From positions 81,284-145,283 of the IMG/VR virus record IMGVR_UViG_3300032722_000006: a stretch of 64,000 nucleotides of DNA. One strand, given 5' to 3'. Under the pieces are notes generated by a model. It did no database searches. It was not told the DNA's origin and worked only from the letters and a program-made list of their open reading frames with translations. Made by a program: the position numbers and the translations under genes. Source of the DNA: a virus. The stretch's first letter is position 1; every line of letters starts with the position of its first letter. Of the stretch, positions 52,471-60,297 are shown piece after piece.

Positions 52471-52743
52471 TCAGTTCTTCTCGCGCTTGCTCGCCTTCTT
52501 GGGCTCGCCCCCGCCGCCCGACTTCTTGCCGTTGGTCCGGCCGATGCGCTTCAGCGGAGCGGCGCAGTTCGCCCGCTTGTTGAAGGACCAGTCCTGGAGC
52601 TGGGACAGCGTGAGGCGGAACGTCCCCTCGCCAGCGCGGATGCGTGCGCGGACCCACGCCTTGAGCGAGAGGCCCGACGCGGCCTTCTTCCACTCGTTCT
52701 TGATGCGCTGCGACTGCGACGGCTTGAACGACTTCGCCTTCAT
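52471..52743 (-). CDS. Small basic hypothetical protein
   Basis: A 90-residue protein rich in Lys/Arg with a terminal low-complexity tail (KKSGGGGEPKKASKREKN); likely nucleic-acid binding. Confidence 0.62.
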   Translation of the reverse strand: MKAKSFKPSQSQRIKNEWKKAASGLSLKAWVRARIRAGEGTFRLTLSQLQDWSFNKRANCAAPLKRIGRTNGKKSGGGGEPKKASKREKN

Positions 52744-52756
52744 GCGTGACCTTTCG

Positions 52757-52861
52757 CTAGTGGATGAGTGCTTCGACGAGCGCGGCGCATCCGATCAAGA
52801 GAGCGATCGAGATCACGCCGGACGCCAGCAGGAGACCCGTGTAGAAGAGCACCTGCTTCAT
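52757..52861 (-). CDS. 34-residue membrane peptide
   Basis: One transmembrane helix (VLFYTGLLLASGVISIALLI). Promoter GTGAAC, 18 nt, TACTGT, 6 nt, ATG 52861. Confidence 0.62.
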   Translation of the reverse strand: MKQVLFYTGLLLASGVISIALLIGCAALVEALIH

Positions 52862-52947
52862 GCTGCTACAGTACCACCTCAGTGGTCCGTTGTTCACTGG
52901 CCCAACGTCGCTAGGCGACTTGGGTGCACCGGGTGCATGACCTTCGG

Positions 52948-53094
52948 TCACTGTCCCCCGTCGAGGTGCTCCTTCTGGCGACGAGCGTCCTTCGGACGCC
53001 TGTCTGCCCGGTGCCGGTGGGTGGTCTGCGTCTTGCCGAAGCGTGCGAACATTGCGACGGCGATCGGGTTGCGCGGCTTGGCGGGCTTCTTCAT
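52948..53094 (-). CDS. Very small basic protein
   Basis: A 48-residue Arg/Lys-rich protein (MKKPAKPRNPIAVAMFARFG). Promoter GTGAAC, 18 nt, TAGGAT, 9 nt, ATG 53094. Confidence 0.6.
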   Translation of the reverse strand: MKKPAKPRNPIAVAMFARFGKTQTTHRHRADRRPKDARRQKEHLDGGQ

Positions 53095-53129
53095 GATGGA
53101 TCGATCCTACCAGGTTCGAGGTGGAACGT

Positions 53130-53483
53130 TCACTGCCGGGGATCGGGACCCGGTGTGAAGTTGGACGGGACAGGCATCTCCCGCCGGACGACCCTCCACG
53201 GGTGTGCCGTCGCCGGCCGGTCGTTCCGGTGCCAGCGGGTCTTCCCGTGGAGGGTCACCTTCCATGCGAAGGTGTTGAGGAGTCCGATGTGATTCTCCAC
53301 CGCACCTCGCAGGTTGCTGTTCCACCACTTGCGACAGCGTTCACTCTTGGGGTTGTACTTCGGCCCACGTGGGTGGGACAGTCGCCACGTGAGGGCGACG
53401 ATCTGCGGGTAGGTCATCCCGCGGTGGGCCGTCTTGGCCAGTGCATCGAGGATCCGAAGGGTGATCGAACGGTGCTTGATCAT
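53130..53483 (-). CDS. Putative winged-helix protein
   Basis: A 117-residue protein whose first part (ITLRILDALAKTAHRGMTYPQIVAL) reads as a helix-turn-helix and whose middle has many Trp/Arg/Asn residues. Probably DNA-binding. Confidence 0.62.
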   Translation of the reverse strand: MIKHRSITLRILDALAKTAHRGMTYPQIVALTWRLSHPRGPKYNPKSERCRKWWNSNLRGAVENHIGLLNTFAWKVTLHGKTRWHRNDRPATAHPWRVVRREMPVPSNFTPGPDPRQ

Positions 53484-53497
53484 GACCAGATCCTATC

Positions 53498-53680
53498 TCA
53501 GATCGTCGTCACCTTGCACAGTTCACGGTAGAGGACGGCGAAGGGCGAATCGCCCACGGGCTTGCATGAGCGATTGTGAACCGCCTCGCCGAAGAGGTCC
53601 TCCATCTCTTGCTTCAGGAGGCGCGCCTCGTCGTGGGTCATGGTGACGTCCAACACGAATGCTCTCTTGTATGTTACCAT
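53498..53680 (-). CDS. Small hypothetical protein
   Basis: A 60-residue protein (MVTYKRAFVLDVTMTHDEAR). Promoter GTGTAA, 18 nt, TAGGAT, 6 nt. Confidence 0.7.
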   Translation of the reverse strand: MVTYKRAFVLDVTMTHDEARLLKQEMEDLFGEAVHNRSCKPVGDSPFAVLYRELCKVTTI

Positions 53681-53734
53681 GGTCAGATCCTAACACAGAA
53701 TGGAACTGTGTTACACCGTGGTATATAATTGAAC

Positions 53735-54331
53735 ATGCCCGCCCCTCGTGACCTGATGCCCTACAAGGACGCAATCGTTCGTATGTTCTGCGAAGAACGA
53801 CTTCCACTCACGACAATCGCGCAACGCGTGACGGAAATGGGAGAACCCGTCAAGCGCGTACGTCTACGTGCGTTCATCAACGAACTTGAGCTTACACGTC
53901 AATTTCCTGCACGAAAGCACACGTACAAGACGACGTTCGAGCCTCAACTTAAGTTGAAGGCACCCGTCAAGTGCAAATCATGCGACAATGATTTCATACG
54001 CTCGGTCGCATGGCAAACACATTGCCGCGCTTGCATTCCAACACACTCAGCATCAAACTGTTACCACAATCACGGCATCACGCTTCCTCAGTATGAGGCT
54101 ATGATCGTAGCGCAAGGAAACAGGTGTGCAATTTGCACGATGATATTCGATCGTGCCATGCGAAAACTTGTTCCTCACATTGACCATGATCACACGTCGG
54201 GCGAAGTTCGTGGCCTATTGTGTGCGAGCTGCAACGTCAAACTTGCGGGTGTTGAACAGGTCGATTGGCATGAACGAGCGTTATCCTATCTCGCAAATCC
54301 ACCAGGCGTTCCGAAGACAACGTCTTCGTAA
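53735..54331 (+). CDS. Endonuclease VII-like protein with N-terminal HTH-like region
   Basis: A 198-residue plus-strand protein. Residues 1-60 look like a helix-turn-helix (IVRMFCEERLPLTTIAQRVTE), then a zinc pair (CKSCDNDF ... HCRAC) and the Endonuclease_7 core CAICTMIFDRA, HIDHDHTSGEVRGLLCASCN near 135-170. Probably a freestanding homing-type nuclease related to T4 gp49. Start ATG 53735 is 5 nt after a perfect TATAAT; the promoter is divergent with that of 53680. Confidence 0.87.
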   Translation: MPAPRDLMPYKDAIVRMFCEERLPLTTIAQRVTEMGEPVKRVRLRAFINELELTRQFPARKHTYKTTFEPQLKLKAPVKCKSCDNDFIRSVAWQTHCRACIPTHSASNCYHNHGITLPQYEAMIVAQGNRCAICTMIFDRAMRKLVPHIDHDHTSGEVRGLLCASCNVKLAGVEQVDWHERALSYLANPPGVPKTTSS

Positions 54332-54483
54332 CCTTCACCAAGATGGAGATCGTGCCAGCGTCGAGCTTCTTCAAACTCATAGTCATGATCGAAGTTGCAT
54401 AGACTACAGGGCTCGTAGTCACAATTGCAGGTGAAGTGATCCTTTGCCTGGTGATCGTGGCCACAGAACTCACATGGGTTCAT
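54286..54483 (-). CDS. Small Cys/His-rich zinc-binding protein
   Basis: A 65-residue protein with CEFCGHDHQAKDHFTCNC and CSLCNFDHD. Its 3' end overlaps the convergent endonuclease gene by 46 nt and its start overlaps the upstream 49-residue gene. Confidence 0.65.
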   Translation of the reverse strand: MNPCEFCGHDHQAKDHFTCNCDYEPCSLCNFDHDYEFEEARRWHDLHLGEGYEDVVFGTPGGFAR

Positions 54484-54619
54484 GCTCGTCCTCCTCCCTC
54501 TCTGGGAACCACTGGTCGTTGAGTTGCGCCTGGAGCTCGTTCTCCGAGTCGGGCGTGGGCGGCGGCACGCGGACGAGCACGAACGCGTGCCAGATGCGTG
54601 CCAACAGCCTGCGGATCAT
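54470..54619 (-). CDS. Very small protein
   Basis: A 49-residue protein (MIRRLLARIWHAFVLVRVPP) with an acidic end. Promoter GTGTAA, 18 nt, TACAGT, 6 nt, ATG 54619. Confidence 0.6.
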   Translation of the reverse strand: MIRRLLARIWHAFVLVRVPPPTPDSENELQAQLNDQWFPEREEDEHEPM

Positions 54620-54649
54620 GGGTAGACTGTACCACGGATCGGGCTTGGG

Positions 54650-55009
54650 TTACACTGCCACGGCAGGCTCACGCAGGACGTTCTTCTCCGAACAGAGCGT
54701 CCCGTCAGACGGGTAGACGCGGTACCAGCAGCTCCCGTACGGGAACTCGAAGATCTCCATTCCGCTCGCACGTCCGTTGTACAGGACGCCCTTGAGCGTG
54801 ATGCCGGCCGGTAGGAAGAGCGGGACCGGGTTGTTCCGTTCGAAGCCCTTCGTGACCGGGATGCCGTCCTCCCACGTCTCACCCGTCCAGTCGACCTTGT
54901 GGTACTCGCACTCCTCGACGAGGGTCACCTTCATGACGCACGATTCCGTGCCGTCCTGAGCGTTCTCTTCTGCGTAGAGCGTGACTGCGTTCGGGTTCTT
55001 GACGAACAT
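54650..55009 (-). CDS. Beta-rich hypothetical protein
   Basis: A 119-residue protein (MFVKNPNAVTLYAEENAQDG). The promoter (GTGCAA, 18, TAGAAT) is followed by a leader of about 50 nt with a GCAGTGC/GCACTGC hairpin and TGGAGG, so this gene may be regulated post-transcriptionally. Confidence 0.72.
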   Translation of the reverse strand: MFVKNPNAVTLYAEENAQDGTESCVMKVTLVEECEYHKVDWTGETWEDGIPVTKGFERNNPVPLFLPAGITLKGVLYNGRASGMEIFEFPYGSCWYRVYPSDGTLCSEKNVLREPAVAV

Positions 55010-55094
55010 GGGTGCCTCCAACGCAGTGCAGCGGATGCACTGCTAGGTTGATGGTCAAATTCTATCACTGTCGGACCTGGACTTGCACCTCACT

Positions 55095-55373
55095 TCATGT
55101 TCTTGATTTCGCAAGTCTGCGCTTGATCCTCATCTCCTTCGTCTTGTTGCGGTAGTCGAGCAGGAGGTCACCGAGGTCCATGTCCTCGAGGTAGAAGATG
55201 TCCTCCGGGAGGCGACTCTTGGCCTTGTCGTCGGAGTTACAGGCGTTGACGAGGAGCTGGCCCAGGCGCAGCTCAGGATTCTCGAGCCACGTTGCCATCA
55301 GCCCCTCGATGATGAGGCGCTTCTGCCAGTGTTCGGCCGCTCGACGGGGAAGCTTGGGAGGCGTTGAGTTCAT
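55095..55373 (-). CDS. Helical hypothetical protein
   Basis: A 92-residue protein (RAAEHWQKRLIIEGLMATWLENPELRLGQLLVN). The pattern of a length-measuring helix with RLGQLL resembles small phage proteins; no function assigned. Confidence 0.7.
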   Translation of the reverse strand: MNSTPPKLPRRAAEHWQKRLIIEGLMATWLENPELRLGQLLVNACNSDDKAKSRLPEDIFYLEDMDLGDLLLDYRNKTKEMRIKRRLAKSRT

Positions 55374-55405
55374 GGTCAGATCCTACCTCGTGTTGGGACG
55401 ATCGT

Positions 55406-55750
55406 TCACTCGTTTTCCTCTTCGTCATCGACGTCCGGGTCGCCCTTCACGTAGGGGATGCTCGGGAAGTAGTAGATCATGTCGCGGCCCATGTTGTCCT
55501 GCGACATCCGCCGCCATGCCTTGCAGATCTGGTCGATCGTGTCGCACGAGGAGTCCTCGTGGTGCATGACATCGAGGACGCTGGCAAAGAGCTCGCCGAG
55601 GTCGCCTGACCGGACAGTCACGCCCAAGCACTCCTTCCCGTACATCCCGCGGCCGGAGTACGACCGGACGTGGATGTCGACATCGCCCGCTCGGCGAACG
55701 GTCTCGAGCAGCTCCTGCAACGCGTGCTTCCGTGTTTCCGTGTTTTCCAT
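55406..55750 (-). CDS. Hypothetical protein
   Basis: A 114-residue alpha/beta protein (MENTETRKHALQELLETVRR) with an acidic tail. Promoter with TAGGAT 6 nt upstream, and a copy of the promoter-proximal repeat. Confidence 0.7.
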   Translation of the reverse strand: MENTETRKHALQELLETVRRAGDVDIHVRSYSGRGMYGKECLGVTVRSGDLGELFASVLDVMHHEDSSCDTIDQICKAWRRMSQDNMGRDMIYYFPSIPYVKGDPDVDDEEENE

Positions 55751-55769
55751 GGTCGTATCCTATCATTGA

Positions 55770-55803
55770 AAGCCGATGGCTTACACTGAGGCTTTCCACC
55801 TCC
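55770..55803 (-). repeat. Promoter-proximal repeat, copy 3
   Basis: AGCCGATGGCTTACACTGAG then GCTTTCCACC; one change from copies at 45681 and 46502. Confidence 0.6.
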
Positions 55804-55824
55804 GTTCGATGCTGCGTTGCACCG

Positions 55825-56028
55825 TTAGGCCTTGGCACTGACGTCGGTCGCGACCGCGTACCCCGTGATGTAGGCATCGAGGTGCGACCTCTCCTGGAAC
55901 TCAAGCGGGTACCCGTCGTACTGGATTATGACGAGCGGGAAGATCGTGTCAGGATCCTCACACAGTGTGATGAAGGCGACGAGCAACTCCTCGTCTGTCG
56001 ACGACCAGTCGGGACGGTATGTCTTCAC
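55825..56028 (-). CDS. Small hypothetical protein
   Basis: A 67-residue protein (GTG start; MKTYRPDWSSTDEELLVAFI). Promoter GTGCAA, 18 nt, TAAGAT, 6 nt, GTG, showing that the start codon position, not its identity, is fixed. Confidence 0.72.
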   Translation of the reverse strand: MKTYRPDWSSTDEELLVAFITLCEDPDTIFPLVIIQYDGYPLEFQERSHLDAYITGYAVATDVSAKA

Positions 56029-56048
56029 TGTCCGATCTTACAACACGA

Positions 56049-56114
56049 TCAGACCGACTTGCACCCCATCTCTTCTGCGCAGTTCTCGCAGCACCGGGGC
56101 GTTGCCATCGCCAT
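56049..56114 (-). pseudogene. Fragment of a CCxxC zinc-finger paralog
   Basis: The 21-residue frame ends ATPRCCENCAEEMGCKSV, similar to the end of the gene at 56831 (AVPRCCDDCAELVHERKS). Only the C-terminal part is left; the repeat tract lies upstream. Confidence 0.4.
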
Positions 56115-56164
56115 GCCCTGCCCGGCGGGCGCATCCCTCACGGAAGGCGCAGTTTCACTGCACT

Positions 56165-56437
56165 TCAGCTCCTCCGGCGGCGTCGGTGGCCGGTCACCGT
56201 GCCGTCGCCGTCGCCGTTGCCGTTGCCGTAGCCGTCGCCGTAGCCGTTGCCGTAGCCGTTGCCGTAGCCGTTGCCGTTGCCGTCGCCGTAGCCGTAGCCG
56301 TTGCCGTTGCCGTTGCCGTAGCCGTAGCCGTAGCCGTTGCCGTCGCCGTTGCCGTCGCCGTAGCCGTAGCCGTTGCCGTAGCCGTAGCCGTCGCCGTAGC
56401 CGTAGCCGTTGCCGATGGGCTTTGTCACAGTTAGCAT
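56165..56437 (-). CDS. Gly-Tyr/Asn/Asp repeat protein
   Basis: A 90-residue protein: MLTVTKPIGN followed by about 35 dipeptides of Gly with Tyr, Asn or Asp, then a basic end (TGHRRRRRS). It is encoded by a 6-bp tandem repeat. The start overlaps the upstream stop as TGATG. Composition resembles aggregating or phase-separating low-complexity proteins; function unknown. Confidence 0.6.
   Translation of the reverse strand: MLTVTKPIGNGYGYGDGYGYGNGYGYGDGNGDGNGYGYGYGNGNGNGYGYGDGNGNGYGNGYGNGYGDGYGNGNGDGDGTVTGHRRRRRS
56202..56413. repeat. Hexanucleotide tandem repeat
   Basis: About 35 units of GCCGTN (minus strand GGCNAC) with the variable base T, A or C-derived; likely to vary in length between isolates. 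Confidence 0.85.
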
Positions 56438-56766
56438 CACAGACCCCAGCTGTCATCGACTGGAACGCGGAAGAGTTCACATTCAGCCGGGACGTTGAAG
56501 CCATTGGCTAGCGGAACGATCTTCACGTCCTTGCACTTCGGATTCGCGACCATCCCATCGAATCCAACATTCGACCAATGACGCACGTGGAGCGCCCGCG
56601 TGACGAGGATGCGACTATCCTTCTCCTCGAGGTCGCCGGCGACGATCCAACCACGATCGAGCACAAGCACGTGACGCTTTCCCGGGACGATGGGCGATGC
56701 GATGCTGTCGGCGCGTACGTACTTCACGCCATCGAGGGTGATTTCTTTGAGATTGCAATTTGACAT
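56437..56766 (-). CDS. Hypothetical protein
   Basis: A 109-residue beta-rich protein (MSNCNLKEITLDGVKYVRAD). Promoter GTGAAA, 18 nt, TAGGAT and a 24-nt leader with AAGGAGAA. Confidence 0.7.
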   Translation of the reverse strand: MSNCNLKEITLDGVKYVRADSIASPIVPGKRHVLVLDRGWIVAGDLEEKDSRILVTRALHVRHWSNVGFDGMVANPKCKDVKIVPLANGFNVPAECELFRVPVDDSWGL

Positions 56767-56830
56767 GTTCCGTTCTCCTTGACTGTCATGATCCTACCAC
56801 ATCGGAAGGCGCAGTTTCACTGCACTTCCT

Positions 56831-57046
56831 TCACGCAGACTTGCGCTCGTGCACGAGCTCTGCACAGTCATCGCAGCACCGAGGCACGGCGTGCTGGCGC
56901 TCGAGCTCTGCATCTCCGTCCCAGTACGACAGGAAGTCGCGGCGAACGAGCACCCTTCCGCAGTCCTCGCATCGCGGGCGGCCGTCCGAACGCGTGCTCT
57001 GGGGAGACTTCAGTGCGATCAACCTGCGCTTTGTGGCGTCATTCAT
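56831..57046 (-). CDS. Small zinc-finger protein
   Basis: A 71-residue protein with CEDCGRVLVRRDFL and CCDDCAELV pairs forming a zinc site. Promoter GTGCAA, 18 nt, TAGAGT, 7 nt. Confidence 0.72.
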   Translation of the reverse strand: MNDATKRRLIALKSPQSTRSDGRPRCEDCGRVLVRRDFLSYWDGDAELERQHAVPRCCDDCAELVHERKSA

Positions 57047-57129
57047 GTCACCACTCTACCACGGCGGTCCCGCGCCTTGCACCGCAGCATATATTCGTAC
57101 GTTTCGGCTGTATTGTCCAGCACGGTGTG

Positions 57130-57283
57130 GGCACGAATATTCTAGGGTGCTGCTCTAGAAGAAGGAAGTGCAGCTCGGGCACTTCCGTAGAAAGAGCACC
57201 GGCGGGACATCCCTTTCGGGAGCCCGCCGTCGGGGGTCGGACCCGCTAGTGCCGCCGGCGTCGTGTCCCGCCGGACGTTCTGT
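57130..57283 (-). other. Highly structured non-coding interval
   Basis: On the minus strand, after the KOW-like gene: GTCCGGCGGGAC, GGCGGG-CT-CCC-GAAA-GGG..CCCGCC and GGAAGTGC..GCACTTCC followed by TTCTTCT. Likely terminators or a small structured RNA. Confidence 0.5.
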
Positions 57284-57943
57284 TCAGACCGCCTCGGCCT
57301 GCGCCTCGGACTCGGCCGCCGCGGCGGGGGCCACGTCGCTGGTGAAGGCGTAGTGCACCTTCTCGACACCGTCCAGCTGGACGTAGCACCGGATGCGCTG
57401 CACCTTGGTGAGGGTGCCCACCTGCCCGATGAAGCGGGGGTCGCCGCCGGTGACCGTGACGCGCTGGCCCGCCTCGAGCTTCGTGTTGAGCGCCCGGATC
57501 GTGCTGTTCTCCCGGTTGAAGTGTTGAATGTGAGCCGCGAGCACCGTGAGGTCGGCCGCGCTCAGGTTCGTCGTGGCCTCGTTGAAGAGGAGCTGCGCGT
57601 CCTCGCTGAGCGCCCCGAGCTTCGACGCCGCGGCCTGGACCTTGGCGAGGTGAGCGGGGCGGGTGTTGGCGCTCCGGGCAGCGAGCTTCTCGGCCCGCTT
57701 GGCCTCGCGCTCCGTCTTCCGTGCGGCGCGCTGCTCGGCGATCTTCGCCTGCCGGGCGCTGCGCTCCTCCTCCGTGATGCGGGGGCGCGGGGTACCCGCA
57801 GCGGGGGCGGCGGGAGTGCCGTCGGCGTTGGGGGTGGCCTTCGCGGCCTGGCGCTTCCGCGCCGCCTGGAGGGCAGCGTCGATGGCGGTGACGCTCTGGT
57901 CGGTGGTGGACTCGGTGGTGGTGACTTCGGTGTTCTCGGACAT
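57284..57943 (-). CDS. Ala-rich protein with KOW-like C-terminal domain
   Basis: A 219-residue protein. Residues 20-110 are Ala/Lys/Arg/Glu-rich helix (EERSARQAKIAEQRAARKTEREAKRAEKLA kept as several segments), probably a coiled coil; residues 170-205 (LEAGQRVTVTGGDPRFIGQVGTL) have the KOW/SH3 pattern seen in NusG and L24. It may bind RNA or transcription machinery. GGAG precedes ATG 57943. Confidence 0.7.
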   Translation of the reverse strand: MSENTEVTTTESTTDQSVTAIDAALQAARKRQAAKATPNADGTPAAPAAGTPRPRITEEERSARQAKIAEQRAARKTEREAKRAEKLAARSANTRPAHLAKVQAAASKLGALSEDAQLLFNEATTNLSAADLTVLAAHIQHFNRENSTIRALNTKLEAGQRVTVTGGDPRFIGQVGTLTKVQRIRCYVQLDGVEKVHYAFTSDVAPAAAAESEAQAEAV

Positions 57944-58087
57944 TGTGTGTATCTCCGTAGCGTTGGATGTTGGGACTCGCAGTGCATCGAGTGCACTGCT
58001 TTGGTGCTCTCCGCACCGTTTCATGGTTCCACTCTAACCCCTGCGGTGGCCTTTTTGCACCACCGCAGGGGAAAGAGTTTCATCGTG

Positions 58088-58405
58088 TCACTGCTCCTCG
58101 GTCGCCTCCGGCGCGGGGGACGAGGCCTCGACCGTGGGGATCTTCGCCGCGTGCGGCTTGAACACCACGTTCTGCTCTCGCCAGGTCTCGACGACCTCGC
58201 CCTGCGTGACCTGGATGCGGCGCTTGCCGCCCGAGGGCTTCAGGACCGAGACACCGGTCTCGTCGAGTGCGATGCTGATGAGCCCCTCCTTGTTGAAGGC
58301 GCTCTGCTTGACCGCCTTCCCGTAGTACTTCCCGTCGAAGCAGACCAGGAACTGGTCGGCGCGGACGTAGGGGCGGCGGGGGTCACTCTTCTTCTTCATG
58401 GACAT
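58088..58405 (-). CDS. Hypothetical protein
   Basis: A 105-residue basic, beta-rich protein (RADQFLVCFDGKYYGKAVKQ) with a Pro/Glu tail. It follows a gap with a gene-start region at 58406-58530. Confidence 0.68.
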   Translation of the reverse strand: MSMKKKSDPRRPYVRADQFLVCFDGKYYGKAVKQSAFNKEGLISIALDETGVSVLKPSGGKRRIQVTQGEVVETWREQNVVFKPHAAKIPTVEASSPAPEATEEQ

Positions 58406-58530
58406 GGTGTTCTCTCCTGCGTGAGGAAGTGCATGATTGCACCTCCGTGTTGAGGTTCGCGGAAGATGTTTTCCTCTCCGCTTGATGGTTCCAATCTACC
58501 ACTGCGGTGGATCGGGTTACACCGTCGCTC

Positions 58531-58764
58531 TCAGTCGTTGAAGACGGTGACGGTGCAACCCAGATTCGAGTAGTACGCGGCGATCACATCGCCATCGGGC
58601 GTGCGCTTGAAGCCTTCAAGGTAGAACTGCACGTTCTTGCCGTCGACGTCGACCATGAACATCTGCTGGGGCCACTCGCCCGGGCGGAGCCCGAGGTCGG
58701 AGGCGTCGATCGACCCGAAGTTCGGGCCGTGCCACGTGACCGGTGATGTGGGATCCTTTTGCAT
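58531..58764 (-). CDS. Small hypothetical protein
   Basis: A 77-residue protein (WHGPNFGSIDASDLGLRPGE). Promoter GTGAAA, 18 nt, TATGAT, 6 nt. Confidence 0.72.
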   Translation of the reverse strand: MQKDPTSPVTWHGPNFGSIDASDLGLRPGEWPQQMFMVDVDGKNVQFYLEGFKRTPDGDVIAAYYSNLGCTVTVFND

Positions 58765-58796
58765 GGTCCGATCATACCTCCGTCAGCCGCCGGATT

Positions 58797-58964
58797 TCAC
58801 AGTCGCCGGTAGTGCTCCCGGGCGCCGTCAGCCATCCACCCGCAGGCGATGCAGCCCACACCGTAGAGGACAAACTCCCAGGGGGCGCCGGCGACAGCGC
58901 GCCAAATGCACAACCCGCCGAACCCCGCACCGATGACGACGTACATCCAAGGTCTCAGCACCAT
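58797..58964 (-). CDS. Small membrane protein
   Basis: A 55-residue protein with two hydrophobic stretches (MYVVIGAGFGGLCIWRAVAG; FVLYGVGCIACGWM). Promoter GTGCAA, 18 nt, TAGGAT, 6 nt, ATG 58964. Confidence 0.65.
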   Translation of the reverse strand: MVLRPWMYVVIGAGFGGLCIWRAVAGAPWEFVLYGVGCIACGWMADGAREHYRRL

Positions 58965-59000
58965 GTGTACATCCTACCTCGTTCGGCTCCGTCCTTGCAC
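58965..59000 (-). promoter_or_regulatory. Leaderless-type promoter
   Basis: GTGCAA, 18 nt, TAGGAT, 6 nt, ATG 58964. A plus-strand GTGCAA, 18 nt, TAGAAC, 6 nt, ATG begins close by and opens a 12-codon frame only. Confidence 0.7.
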
Positions 59001-59245
59001 TGTGCAACGTGTGCTACGTCCTTGGTAGAACAGCTGCATGAACACCACGAACCCGACCGCGAGGGGCGATCCGTAACGCGATCAGATCGCAATCGATCAT
59101 GATCTGCTCGCCTCCCCGCGCGGGCAGCAAAATGGGCCCGTGCTGGCGGTTCAAGCCTACGCATGTACTCGTGTACCGCGCGGACTCATAACGATTGCTC
59201 GTGCCAGCGCTCGGGCCGAAACCATACGACATCTTGATCCGCGCG
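59001..59245. other. Gene-poor interval
   Basis: About 245 bases with no convincing gene; contains GATC-rich inverted repeats (GATCAGATCGCAATCGATC) and two copies of a GGGATCTGTGG motif just beyond. Confidence 0.35.
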
Positions 59246-59689
59246 TTAGACGCCCGCCCGCGGGCGCGAATGCGAGTGGCCATAGGTTGGGATCTGTGGT
59301 TGGGAAGATCCTGAAATGATTAGTGACGTGCGGAACGCGTGCGGAACGGGATCTGTGGCTCGCCGCGAACATGAGATCAACAGCGAAAGAGATCGCCTAT
59401 GATGACGATCTGTAGCGCCACGAGTGTCTCCCCTCCCCTTCCTCCCCACGTCACCCCGCATCCCTTTCTCAGCTGCACTCCCGCACCGTGGGTCAACACT
59501 GATATGGCAACTAGGGTATCGCGATTGCACACCGTTGTCAAAACGCCCCTCTGTGAGAAAGGAAGTGCATGTTCTCCGCGAGTTCCGCCTCTCTAGCCCG
59601 ACACTATCCTCGCCTGGCGAGCTGTAGCCTTGCTCGTGAGTATGTTCGCCCCACCGGTTGATGAGCAAGCCCGGGCAGGTGAACTTCAT
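59246..59689 (-). CDS. Hypothetical or decaying protein
   Basis: A 147-residue frame starting MKFTCPGLLINRWGEHTHEQ 6 nt after TAGGAT (with GTGCAT -35). The first 60 residues look plausible; the rest is Ser/Arg-rich with low protein character and may be a frameshifted or random extension. Confidence 0.45.
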   Translation of the reverse strand: MKFTCPGLLINRWGEHTHEQGYSSPGEDSVGLERRNSRRTCTSFLTEGRFDNGVQSRYPSCHISVDPRCGSAAEKGMRGDVGRKGRGDTRGATDRHHRRSLSLLISCSRRATDPVPHAFRTSLIISGSSQPQIPTYGHSHSRPRAGV

Positions 59690-59806
59690 GGTTGGATCCT
59701 ATCAGGTCAGTCCCATTCTATGCACTGACGTTTTCAGCTCCCTCACCGTGCTGTGATCATTTCGCTGATGACTTTACGTCGACGAGCGACATGTCACGCG
59801 TTCCCG

Positions 59807-60199
59807 TCACTGGGTCGCATAGATCGTGTAGGTCGCTTGGCATGGCGAAGAGCCTTCGCAGCTGACCCACGCGGTGCCAGAGGCCGAGGACCCTTCGTAG
59901 GTGACTTTCGACATCACCGTGCATGTTCGCCCCGTTGCGACGTCGACGCAGCCCGCCGAGAGCGAACTGCATCCGGACTGGGTCACGCTCTCGCATGCCA
60001 GGGTGAACAGCGACCCGTCGTCGTCGAGCTGGGTGACGACCGCTTGGTTCGGGAATGCGCCGCAGTGCCCGCCGGGTTCCTCCACGATCGTCCTGACGAC
60101 GTACGTCGCCTTCGGATCCGCGCAGGGGTTGGCGTTCGTCTCCGTCGCACCGCAGTTGATGAGGGTGAGCGCTCCGATGAGTGCTAGTGTCTTGATCAT
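59807..60199 (-). CDS. Small lipoprotein
   Basis: A 130-residue protein with a lipoprotein signal (TLALIGALTLINC) and eight further cysteines in a beta-rich mature part (CESVTQSGCSSLSAGC). Exported; probably disulfide-stabilised. Promoter GTGCAA, 18 nt, TAGGAT, 6 nt. Confidence 0.75.
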   Translation of the reverse strand: MIKTLALIGALTLINCGATETNANPCADPKATYVVRTIVEEPGGHCGAFPNQAVVTQLDDDGSLFTLACESVTQSGCSSLSAGCVDVATGRTCTVMSKVTYEGSSASGTAWVSCEGSSPCQATYTIYATQ

Positions 60200-60235
60200 G
60201 AAGCCATCCTACCCATGGTCGATGCAAACTTGCAC
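60200..60235 (-). promoter_or_regulatory. Leaderless-type promoter
   Basis: GTGCAA, 18 nt, TAGGAT, 6 nt, ATG 60199. The -35 and spacer lie inside a 16-codon frame. Confidence 0.8.
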
Positions 60236-60259
60236 CGCCTTGCGTTGTGTATTGCTCAT
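60209..60259 (-). CDS. Possible 16-residue leaderless peptide
   Basis: MSNTQRKAVQVCIDHG preceded by a full promoter (GTGCAA, 18 nt, TAGGAT, 6 nt, ATG). Its stop lies in the -10 of the next promoter. Could be coding or just a promoter duplicate. Confidence 0.35.
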   Translation of the reverse strand: MSNTQRKAVQVCIDHG

Positions 60260-60297
60260 GGTCGTATCCTACCTCGCCGGTTCGTGTCGTTGCACAG

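Noticed and set aside
51869-53158. 429-codon plus-strand frame
   Set aside because: Antisense to the second sigma factor and four small genes; no promoter or ribosome-binding site.
56202-56413. Tandem repeat considered as a CRISPR array
   Set aside because: Unit is 6 bp without spacers; it is a coding microsatellite.
57263-58453. 396-codon plus-strand frame
   Set aside because: Antisense to the KOW-like and 58088 genes, rich in Leu/Arg/Glu/Gly, as expected from the complement of Ala-rich coding sequence.
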